Assembly: GCA_031289815.1 (NCBI GenBank)
Contig: JAITOS010000077.1
Coordinates: 1 to 13,603, forward strand
Length of the DNA stretch: 13,603 nucleotides
Direction of reading: 5' to 3'
From: Peptococcaceae bacterium
Lineage (GTDB): Bacteria > Bacillota > Desulfitobacteriia > Desulfitobacteriales > Desulfitobacteriaceae
Below are positions 1 to 8,000 of this stretch, piece by piece. The notes beneath the pieces are model-generated. The model saw nothing but the letters and a program-made list of their open reading frames with translations. It had not been told where the DNA came from and did no database searches. Each line of letters opens with the position of its first letter. Within the stretch, counting starts at the first letter, position 1. Both the position numbers and the translations under genes were made by a program.

Positions 1-1965
1 TTTGACGGGGCAGGGCATACCATATCCGGACTCGTCCTTGCCAATTCAAGCATCACCAACGTCGGCTTGTTCGGGGTAAATGAAGGAACGATCAAGAACC
101 TGAACGTAAACGTGTCCTTTGACGTGGATGGACGAGTGGGTGGACTTGTCGGCTATAATTACGGCACTATAGAAAACTGCACATCGGCGGGAAGCGTCAA
201 GAGCGGAACGTCATACGCTGGTGGTCTGGTAGGCATAAATAATGATGGTACAATCAGCAAAAGCGGTTCGACGGTTGCGGTAACAGGATCCGGTAGTTAC
301 GCGGCAGGTGGTTTGGTAGGCTATAACTATGCCGCCACCGCAAGCAAAACGGCGCTCATAAAATACTCCTATGCCAAAGGCAGCGTAAGCGGCTATCGCG
401 CCGGAGGTCTGGTAGGCTACAACTATGGTTATGCAAGCAGCAGCAACGCGGCAATAGAAAACTCTTACGCCCACGGAAATGTAACGGGTACGCAATACGC
501 CGGGGGATTAGTGGGATTTAACGACACTAATTCTTCGACCGGGCTTGCCAGCGTAAAGTATTGCTATGCCGTCGGGGTAATCAGCGGCGCAACCAAAGGC
601 GGTCTTATTGGTTACAACGGCGGTAAGAACGAGGTGGTTTCCGCTTACTACAACGCGACCACCAGTACCTGCACAGACAATACGCGCGGCGCGCCTTTGA
701 CGGATGAAAACATGAAGCTGACCTCCTCCTATGTGGGCTGGGATTTTAGCAACGATTGGGGGCTAGCTGCCGGGGTGAACAGCGGCTATCCGTACTTGAA
801 AGTGCTGAATAATTCCTTTGACGCGGTGTCAGTTTCGGGCGTGTCATTGAGTGATTCGGCGAAGGTCATCCAGGCGGGAAACAGCTTTACGCTGACGGCT
901 ACGGTCCTGCCCACCAACGCGACCAACAAGATGGTTCTCTGGTCGTCGGGCAATGACGCGGTGGCGACGGTATCCAATGGCGTGGTGACAGCTAAAAGCG
1001 CCGGGACGACGCAAATAATCGTCACCACCGTGGATGGCGGCTATACGGCGCTCTGCAACGTAACTGTATCAGCCGCGTCTGAGCCTGAGCCGGAAAAGGT
1101 GGCGGCAGTCACCGCCAATCCGGGAAGCGGCGCGGTAACGAGTGGCACGACAGTCACGCTGTCCACAACTACAAGCGGAGCGACGATTCGCTACACCACG
1201 AACGGTAGCGAACCGACCGCTAGCAGCACGGCCTATGCGACGCCGATCACGATCACGGCGGCGACGACGATTAAGGCGAAAGCCTTTAAGACGGGGTTGA
1301 CGGATAGCGACACGGCTACCTTCAACTATACGGTGATTGCGATTACCGCGCCTACGCTTACGGTCGGCACGGTTTCGGGACACCCCGGCGACGAGGTTTC
1401 GGTGACGGTTTCTCTGGCGAACAACCCCGGACTGGCCACCTTCACCCTGAATTTGAACTTTGACAAGAGCAAGCTGCAACCCGTATCCATTACCCAGGGG
1501 GCGGCTCTGACGGTGGGTTCCATTGTTTCCAATATCCAATCGGGGCTGGATCTGACGCAGTTGGATTATGTTTCGGCGGTTTGGTACAATACCACGAACA
1601 CGACGGCCAATGGGGTGCTGTACACGGTTAAGTTCAAGATTAAAGACGGCCTGGGCGACGGCGTGACCCCCCTGACGCTGACGGTGTCCGACGCCTCGGA
1701 TCAAATCGGGACGGATGTCGCGTTATCCGCCGTGAACGGCTCGGTCAGCGTCGTCACCTTTATTTACGGCGATGTGTTTGAGGACGGCGCGGTGAACGGC
1801 AAGGACGTCGTGCTGTTGTCACAATATCTGGCGGGTTGGCCGGTAACGCTGACTCCCGCGCAGCTTTTGGCGGCGGACGTATTCCCCGATGGCGTGCTGA
1901 ACGGCAAAGACGTGGTACGCTTGGCGCAGTATTTAGCGGGCTGGCCGGTGAAACTTGGCGAATAA
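1..1965 (+). CDS. GLUG-repeat, Ig-like, cohesin and dockerin surface protein (5' end cut off by the window)
   Basis: The frame is open from base 1, so the true start lies upstream; the 654 residues visible end at TAA 1963-1965. Residues 1 to about 215 carry GLUG repeats (one GLFG then six GGL[VI]G motifs), followed by the usual GLUG tail ending in GYPYL near 265. Next come a Big_2 Ig-like domain (about 276-356, WSSGNDAVATV), a chitobiase C-terminal-type domain (about 367-445, IRYTTNGSEPT), a type I-like cohesin (about 450-586, LNFDKSKL and TANGVLYTVKFKIK) and a C-terminal dockerin with two near-identical 12-residue loops (about 589-654). No enzyme domain is visible, so a structural, adhesive or adaptor role outside the cell is inferred. 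The dockerin should plug into a cohesin, perhaps one of those encoded just downstream, while its own cohesin can receive another dockerin protein. Both dockerin loops have Phe where Asn or Asp normally binds calcium. Confidence 0.9.
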   Translation, partial: FDGAGHTISGLVLANSSITNVGLFGVNEGTIKNLNVNVSFDVDGRVGGLVGYNYGTIENCTSAGSVKSGTSYAGGLVGINNDGTISKSGSTVAVTGSGSYAAGGLVGYNYAATASKTALIKYSYAKGSVSGYRAGGLVGYNYGYASSSNAAIENSYAHGNVTGTQYAGGLVGFNDTNSSTGLASVKYCYAVGVISGATKGGLIGYNGGKNEVVSAYYNATTSTCTDNTRGAPLTDENMKLTSSYVGWDFSNDWGLAAGVNSGYPYLKVLNNSFDAVSVSGVSLSDSAKVIQAGNSFTLTATVLPTNATNKMVLWSSGNDAVATVSNGVVTAKSAGTTQIIVTTVDGGYTALCNVTVSAASEPEPEKVAAVTANPGSGAVTSGTTVTLSTTTSGATIRYTTNGSEPTASSTAYATPITITAATTIKAKAFKTGLTDSDTATFNYTVIAITAPTLTVGTVSGHPGDEVSVTVSLANNPGLATFTLNLNFDKSKLQPVSITQGAALTVGSIVSNIQSGLDLTQLDYVSAVWYNTTNTTANGVLYTVKFKIKDGLGDGVTPLTLTVSDASDQIGTDVALSAVNGSVSVVTFIYGDVFEDGAVNGKDVVLLSQYLAGWPVTLTPAQLLAADVFPDGVLNGKDVVRLAQYLAGWPVKLGE

Positions 1966-1984
1966 GCGAAGGAAGAACGAGAAA

Positions 1985-2500
1985 ATGACAAAGAGATTGA
2001 CGGAGAACTTTATCGGGATAGGACTGTCGCTCTTACTGCTGTGGAGTTTAGCAGGCTTGGCGGACGCGGCGGCGGTTTTCGCCGCCGCCAGCGGCCAGCT
2101 CGTGGTGTCAAGCGTCAACGGCGCGGCGGGGGATGAGGTGGCGGTGGCGGTTTCCATCGCCAATAATCCGGGCATCGCGACGTTTAACGTGAAGCTGAAC
2201 TATGACAAAAGCCAGCTCGAACCCCTGAGTCTGGCGCAGGGCGGCGCCATCACGGCGGGCGGGATCACGTCGAACTTGCAGATACCAGGGTTAGACGCCG
2301 CCCAACTCGACTACGTCACGGCGCTGTGGTACAATCCGTCGAACATAAGCGCGAACGGCGTCTTGTTCACGGTAAAATTCAGGATTAAACCGGGAGCGTC
2401 CGGCACGATCCCGCTAACGCTCACCTATAACGCTGACGACGTTTCCGATCAAAACTACGACAATGTAAGCATGACGGCGCAAGCCGGAGCGGTGGAGGTG
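1985..2500 (+). repeat. Duplicated signal peptide-cohesin segment, copy 1
   Basis: This stretch, from the start codon through the end of the cohesin (final residues AGAVEV), matches 3568-4071 almost base for base. The only length change I see is an extra 12 bases near the start (about TTGACGGAGAAC), which gives RLTEN here where copy 2 has just K. The match stops abruptly at the linker, after which the two genes are unrelated. Confidence 0.9.
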
Positions 2501-3529
2501 GACGTTGCCGCCTTCGGCGGTGATACGGATACAGGCACAAGGATAGATACAGATGTAAGTGCGGGTACAGATACAGGTAGCGCCGGGACGGATTCTATTG
2601 GCGATTTGGATTTCGGCGGCGGCACAGGCTCTGTTCCGCTCACGGATGTACCCGAAACGGATGTGCCCACAGCCGACGCGTCCGGCATAGGGCCGGATCA
2701 ACCGGCGATTTCTCAATCCCGGACGGTCAGTAAAGCGGATTTGAACTATATCTACGGTCAGAACCGCGTCCTGACCGCCATAGAGATCTCCAAGAACTGG
2801 CCCAGCGCGCATACGGTGATCCTCGCTCCGGGCGCAGAAGCCAACCTCATTGACGCCTTAACGGTAGCGCCGCTGGCCTATCAGGAAAACGCTCCGATAT
2901 TGCTCAGCATAGATGATACTGTAGATGCGGCGGTGGCGGCGGAAATCAGCCGTCTCGGCGCGGCGAAGGTCATTCTGGTAGGCGCGCTCAGCGAAAACGT
3001 CGCGGCGCAGCTGCGGACACTCCTGCCGGGCCTGACCGTCGAAACCCTGCGCGGACAGGATCGCTTCGCCACGGCAGACTTGATCAACGCCAGAGTAACC
3101 ACTCAGAACGGAACCTTCATCGTCGGCTACAACGCCCTGGCGGACGCCGTATCGGCGGCCTCCTACGCGGCGGCCAACGGCTATATCATCCAGATTGCCC
3201 AGCCGGACGGTAGCTTCAGCGGCACTACCGCCCTTGGCGGCTATATCCTCGGCGGCCCGACCCTGGTTGCCGACATCAGCGGCTTCACGCGTCTGTTCGG
3301 CAGCGACCGCTACGCCACGAATAAAGTGATCCGCGATACCCTGCACTTCGAGTACACCTATATCTTCACCGCGGACGGCGGAACCCTGGTAGACGCCCTG
3401 ACGGGTTCGGTTCTGGCCGCCCAGTCCAGAGCCGCCATCGTGCTGACACCGGGCAATGACCCGACCGGCGTCGATTTCGGCAACATCACCGACGCCACGA
3501 TTGTGAAAGCCTTTGGCGGAGCCAAGTGA
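1985..3529 (+). CDS. Cohesin protein with CWB2 cell-wall-binding region (probable surface anchor)
   Basis: This is a 514-residue exported protein. A signal peptide (lysine/arginine start, LSLLLLWSLAGL core, Ala-rich cleavage region near 28-35) leads into one cohesin (about 35-172: ATFNVKLNYDKSQL, DYVTALWYNPSN, NGVLFTVKFRIK). A Thr/Asp/Gly-rich linker (about 173-245) follows. The C-terminal region (about 248-514) has three CWB2 (PF04122) units, each marked by a GxxR motif: YGQNRVLTA, LRGQDRFATA and LFGSDRYAT. CWB2 modules hold proteins non-covalently in Gram-positive walls, as in Clostridioides difficile, so this protein probably fixes dockerin-bearing partners to the cell surface. The ATG at 1985 is chosen over the in-frame TTG at 1955 because GAAGGAAG (1968-1975) sits 9 bases before it and the paralogue downstream starts at the same point. 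It begins 19 bases after the previous gene, so co-transcription is likely. Confidence 0.9.
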   Translation: MTKRLTENFIGIGLSLLLLWSLAGLADAAAVFAAASGQLVVSSVNGAAGDEVAVAVSIANNPGIATFNVKLNYDKSQLEPLSLAQGGAITAGGITSNLQIPGLDAAQLDYVTALWYNPSNISANGVLFTVKFRIKPGASGTIPLTLTYNADDVSDQNYDNVSMTAQAGAVEVDVAAFGGDTDTGTRIDTDVSAGTDTGSAGTDSIGDLDFGGGTGSVPLTDVPETDVPTADASGIGPDQPAISQSRTVSKADLNYIYGQNRVLTAIEISKNWPSAHTVILAPGAEANLIDALTVAPLAYQENAPILLSIDDTVDAAVAAEISRLGAAKVILVGALSENVAAQLRTLLPGLTVETLRGQDRFATADLINARVTTQNGTFIVGYNALADAVSAASYAAANGYIIQIAQPDGSFSGTTALGGYILGGPTLVADISGFTRLFGSDRYATNKVIRDTLHFEYTYIFTADGGTLVDALTGSVLAAQSRAAIVLTPGNDPTGVDFGNITDATIVKAFGGAK

Positions 3530-3550
3530 TCAAGAGAAATGAAGGATCTC

Positions 3551-3558
3551 AAAGGAGG
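3551..3558 (+). promoter_or_regulatory. Ribosome binding site that fixes the start of the two-cohesin gene
   Basis: AAAGGAGG lies 9 bases before the ATG at 3568. The frame is open back to a GTG at 3526, but that codon overlaps the stop of the previous gene, has no such site, and would add a charged 14-residue leader before the signal peptide. Confidence 0.85.
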
Positions 3559-3567
3559 AGCGGAAAA

Positions 3568-4071
3568 ATGACAAAGAAATTTATCGGTACAGGACTGTCG
3601 CTCTTACTGCTGTTGAGTTTAGTAGGCTTGGCGGGCGCGGCGGCGGTTTTCGCCGCCGCCAGCGGCCAGCTCGTGGTGTCAAGCGTCAGCGGCGCGGTGG
3701 GGGATGAGGTGGAGGTGGCGGTTTCCATCGCCAATAATCCGGGTATCGCGACGTTTAACGTAAAGCTGAACTATGACAAAAGCCAGCTCGAACCCCTGAG
3801 TCTGGCGCAGGGCGGCGCGCTCACGGCGGGCGGGATCACGTCGAATTTGCAGATACCCGGTGTAGACGCCGCCCAGCTCGATCACGTCACGGCGCTGTGG
3901 TACAATCTGTCGAACATAACCGCAAACGGCGTCTTGTTCACGGTGAAATTCAAGATTAAACCGGGGGCGTCCGGCACGATCCCGCTAACGCTCTCTTATA
4001 ACGCTGACGACGTTTCCGATCAAAACTACGCCAACGTAAGCGTGACGGCGCAAGCCGGGGCGGTGGAGGTG
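3568..4071 (+). repeat. Duplicated signal peptide-cohesin segment, copy 2
   Basis: This is the partner of 1985-2500. The first substitutions visible at protein level are few: NGAAGDEVAV to SGAVGDEVEV, GLDAAQLDY to GVDAAQLDH, and NPSNIS to NLSNIT. Such high DNA identity in direct orientation points to a recent tandem duplication, after which the 3' half of one copy was exchanged, or to gene conversion. Confidence 0.9.
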
Positions 4072-4902
4072 ACTGCTGGCGATCCCAATTCTGACCCCGA
4101 TCCCGATCCCGGTCAAGATCCAGATCAGGATCCTGATCCAGACCTCAATCCCGATCCCGGCGCTCCGGTGATGGCGGTATCCGCTTCCGCGCCCGACGCG
4201 AACGGCGAGTTTAACGCCGTGGTGTCGATCGCGAATAATCCGGGCATTGCGACCTTTACGGTGCGCTTGAATTACGACAAGTCCAAGATCACCCCTGTCA
4301 GCTTGACGCAGGGCGCGGCTTTGACGGTGGGCAATATAACCTCCAATATGCAAATCCCCGATGTGGACGTCAGCCGATTCGATTACGTCACGGCCATGTG
4401 GTACAATCCGTCAAACATCACGGCAAACGGGATAGTGTTTACGGTGAAATTTAAAGTAAAAGACGGTGTGTCCGGTGAAACAGCGCTGGGGATATCGTAT
4501 GGCGCGGGGGATATTTCAGACCAAATGGGCGTGGATGTGGATTTTGTCTGCCAGGGCACGACGGCACAGTTGGAGGCGTCCGCTTATGTGGTCGTCATCA
4601 GCGAAAAGGGGCTGCGGAAACAAGACGGCGCAATCACGGGAGAGGTTGAATTTAACGTGATCAACAATAGCGGCAGCACGCGTTCAGCCGCGGTGTTTAT
4701 CGCCGTTTACGATGCGGCGGGGAAAATGGTGTACACCAAAGTCAAGGCGGATATACCGCTGGCCCGTGGAGACAATGCCGTTCGTTTTACTGACATCAGC
4801 ATAGCGAATGCTTCCAGTAGGCTGTACACGGCCAAGGTTTTCTGCTGGAGTTCGGTCAATCAAATGGAACCGTTGGCGTATCCCGCAATATTAGATTTTT
4901 AA
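3568..4902 (+). CDS. Secreted two-cohesin protein with a shared C-terminal module (scaffoldin-like)
   Basis: This is a 444-residue exported protein. A signal peptide and a first cohesin (about 30-168) are nearly identical to the gene before it. An Asp-Pro linker (about 169-198, repeated DPDPDPG units) leads to a second, more diverged cohesin (about 199-328: ATFTVRLNYDKSKI, DYVTAMWYNPSN, NGIVFTVKFKVK). The C-terminal module (about 336-444) contains VFIAVYDAAGKMVY and AKVFCWSSVNQMEPL and recurs at the end of the lipase-LRR protein downstream. There is no CWB2, SLH, LPXTG or dockerin module, so it may be released or held by its C-terminal module. Two cohesins would let it bridge two dockerin proteins, as in a small scaffoldin; partners are inferred. 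It starts 38 bases after the CWB2 gene, with a strong ribosome binding site. Confidence 0.9.
   Translation: MTKKFIGTGLSLLLLLSLVGLAGAAAVFAAASGQLVVSSVSGAVGDEVEVAVSIANNPGIATFNVKLNYDKSQLEPLSLAQGGALTAGGITSNLQIPGVDAAQLDHVTALWYNLSNITANGVLFTVKFKIKPGASGTIPLTLSYNADDVSDQNYANVSVTAQAGAVEVTAGDPNSDPDPDPGQDPDQDPDPDLNPDPGAPVMAVSASAPDANGEFNAVVSIANNPGIATFTVRLNYDKSKITPVSLTQGAALTVGNITSNMQIPDVDVSRFDYVTAMWYNPSNITANGIVFTVKFKVKDGVSGETALGISYGAGDISDQMGVDVDFVCQGTTAQLEASAYVVVISEKGLRKQDGAITGEVEFNVINNSGSTRSAAVFIAVYDAAGKMVYTKVKADIPLARGDNAVRFTDISIANASSRLYTAKVFCWSSVNQMEPLAYPAILDF
4085..4161 (+). repeat. Asp-Pro linker repeat, dense in GATC sites
   Basis: A run of GAYCCN hexamers encodes the flexible acidic DP linker between the two cohesins. 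It packs about nine GATC sites into under 80 bases. Such tracts often vary in length by slippage. It is read in frame and does not interrupt the gene. Confidence 0.75.
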
Positions 4903-4925
4903 GCGGAGGATGACGGCGCGCTCGT

Positions 4926-4987
4926 AGTGCGGACTGCTCGCGTAAGCGGGCGGTTCCGTCCTGCGGGTAACGTCCGCAAGCGGCACT
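4926..4987 (+). other. Structured leader between the two-cohesin and lipase-LRR genes
   Basis: This G+C-rich spacer has nested inverted repeats. TGCGGAC (4928-4934) pairs with GTCCGCA (4972-4978), or AGTGC (4926-4930) with GCACT (4983-4987). Inside, GCTCGC and GCGGGC flank a GTAA loop, and CCGCAAGCGG forms a further small dyad. There is no T-run, so it is not a classical terminator. It could tune mRNA stability or translation of the lipase gene. The frame is also open here from a GTG at 4927, but that has no ribosome binding site. Confidence 0.35.
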
Positions 4988-5010
4988 GCCGGGGAGATGG
5001 TGAGTGGGAG

Positions 5011-8000
5011 ATGAGGGAGATGAATCAGATGATTGAAAGAAAAAGAACAAAGAGACATCGAGGTCAAACCAGACTTGGCGGTAGGGTCAGACGGAGTCTT
5101 GCCACCTTGCTTTGTTTGATCATGGTGGCAACATTGATGACGGGTACCTTAGCTAAGACCGTGGCGGCGAGTCCGCATATGTTTGTGGATATATTGGAGA
5201 TGACCACTGCTGTATCCAACTTCCAATATTGGAGCGGTGGTAATTTGATCAATGTTCCCTCCAGCGGCTTTCATATGGACGCCACAACCACTTTCCGGCT
5301 AACCATTGATTGTTCTATGTATTTTGGTTTGGGTTCGGAGCTTCCTGGTAATTTAGATTTAATTAAGGTGGGTGAAGCGTCGCAGGCTCTCGTTCCTATT
5401 ACATTCGGAGGAGTAGCGTTTAGTTTTAACCGCGATCCAAGCTATAGTTTTAATGGTTCGGGAGGTACCGCCGTGATTAAACACCTTAATCCGGATGGCA
5501 CCGCCAATAATACGAAGAGCATTACCGACGAAGCAGGCAATCAATTCGCTATTGCCGTTAGTTTTTACTGGTATGCGGGGGACGAAGCAGTGAGCGGCAA
5601 TCGTCCTATCAAGAGACAATTGTACCTTGATTTTAGTCTCAAGCCTTCAAATGAAGGAGCGTTCAACTGGGAAATCAGAGACACATCATACTTCGGACTA
5701 CTACTCGGAGGAAAATCAGGCAGCGGGACGGCTCACGGCTTAACCGGGAATCTTCCTAGCGCAACGCAGTATTTAGAGTCCTTCCCTTATACGCCGAATA
5801 CATACAGCGACGAGCTGGCCCAGCATTCCGCTGTTTATTCGATGCTCGCTTATGAAGACTATGGCTATAGCGGCGATGATTTTTGGACGAGGAAAATGTA
5901 TGCAACGCCTGGATTTCTGAAAATGAAGCTGTATGAGGATAAATTCGAGCAGGTCGAAATTTACAATTATGGCAATGACACCGTAGCGAATGTAGCGTAT
6001 GTTATCGCCAAAAAACGCGTGCGGCAGAATAATCAGGATCGCACCTTGGTTCTCGTGGCGATAAGAGGTACGGGCGGCAGTTGGGGTTGGGTAGGCAATA
6101 TGGATTTGGCTGGCGAGGCGTATAATCCCTCTTCCGTGATCCATGAGAGCTTTAACACGGCAAAAAATGACGTATACAATAAGCTGAATAAATACTTACA
6201 AGATAACCTCATTACCGACGCGCTGGTATGGACGACCGGGCACAGCCGGGGCGCGGCAGTCGCCAATCTTCTGGCGCACCAATTGAACACAAGCGCCAAC
6301 AGCCGCATAAAAGATGTGTATGCCTATACCTTTGCCACGCCGGGCGTAGCCAAGGTGGTGGAAAGTGACAGCAATATTTATAACTTTATGTTTAAAGATG
6401 ATTTTGTCCCCCGCGGGTTTGAAAATTGGGGTTATGGCGTATATGGAAAAACCTATAAAGTAACCGCGAATAATGTATATGATATAGTTTCCGGGTTTAG
6501 GGACGCGATGGATCGGTATGTTTTCTTGTCCAATGGCAAGCGGAAAGCGGAGTTTAACCAGACGGCAACAAATAACGTGATGAGTTATGTGGGCGGCAGA
6601 TGGAAGAGCACCTCAGAGTATTATAATCATTACTATCTCACTGCCCCATTCGCATCCCTCACCCTGCATGGCTTTTTTAGAGATTATGTCGCGTTGGCGG
6701 CAATGGACAGACCGTCAAACGTCATGGCTCAACTTGGTGTAGCGTCAGCTGCCGCCGGGAATTCGGTTTATGGTCCGGTTGCGTACTACTTTGTAGCTGG
6801 CAGCAAAGCATATATCAACGACACACACCAAGCCTTCACCTACTATGCGGCCCTGAAAGCCGGGGCGTTTCCGACGCCGACGTTGACAACGGCATCGGCG
6901 TCTATGTTGGGAACAGACAGTATGCCGTTCAGTCTGAGCGCAGCCGCTGCGCCGTCTAACCCCGACGCGTCGGAGGTTATCGCCTTGAAAGCGTTCGCCG
7001 CCCAGGATGATAATGCGCAAAACTTAGGTTGGGACTTGAATGACATTTCCACATGGGACGGCGTAGAGTGGGGCGATGGCACGGTAAACCGCGTTATCGG
7101 GCTTGACGTGTCATACAAAGAATTGACCGGAACGTTAGACGTCAGCGGCTTTACCGCCCTGGTCAATTTAGATGGCAACGGTAATTATCTAAGTGCGATC
7201 ATCGCCGATGGTTGTGCCGCTTTGGAATCGGTGAGCTGCGCGTATAATTACGCTTCTGCGCTGTCGTTGGCGGGTTGCGCGTCCCTCAGAGTCTTAAACC
7301 TTGATTGGAACAATTTGGACTCCGTGGATGTCAGTGGTTTTCCTGCGTTAGTAGCGCTGTCCTGCGAGCGAAACAGGCTGACCTCATTGGACGTAAGCGG
7401 CAATTTGGCTTTGGAATCGCTGTATTGTGCCGGTAATGAGCTTACCGATATTGATGTGACGGCAAACACGCGGCTTACGGCGTTCGGTTGCCAAGATAAC
7501 TACCTGGACGTTTACGAGGACGCTGCCCTGGTGTCGAGCCTGGCCGAGATAGAAAGCCGGGAGAACGGGTGGGTGAAATATGAACCGCAAAAGCCGATTG
7601 CTTCCATTCCCGTGAACGCGGACGATCTTTCCCAGCTCTCCGCCTTGGCGCTGCAAGGGGATAATTTAAGCGCGTTAGGCTGGAATATGACGGAGCCGTT
7701 GAATCTGCGCGGCGTTGAATGGATTAAAATGGGCGGCGAGTACAGAATCAGCCGCCTGACGTTGGACGGCTTGGCATTGACGGGAACTCTTGAGATCGCG
7801 GCTATGCCGTATTTAATCTATCTGAATTGCAATGACAACACACTGGCGAATATAGTTGTGTCCGATTGTCCGGAGCTGGTGTACTTATCCTTGAATAATT
7901 CAGGTGTGACGGGATTGGGCGTGGAGAATTGTCCGTCATTGGCCGTATTGAACTGCGGCAACAATTATCTGGAACTACAGAACAACTCAGCTTTACAAGA

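Noticed and set aside
1069..1704. 211-codon minus-strand frame under the Ig-like and cohesin domains
   Set aside because: Arg-rich shadow of the well-supported plus-strand gene; no start signal or motif.
4081..4161. GATCC-rich direct repeats considered as a CRISPR-like or origin-type array
   Set aside because: They are in-frame codons of an Asp-Pro linker between two cohesins, with no regular spacers and no DnaA-type boxes.
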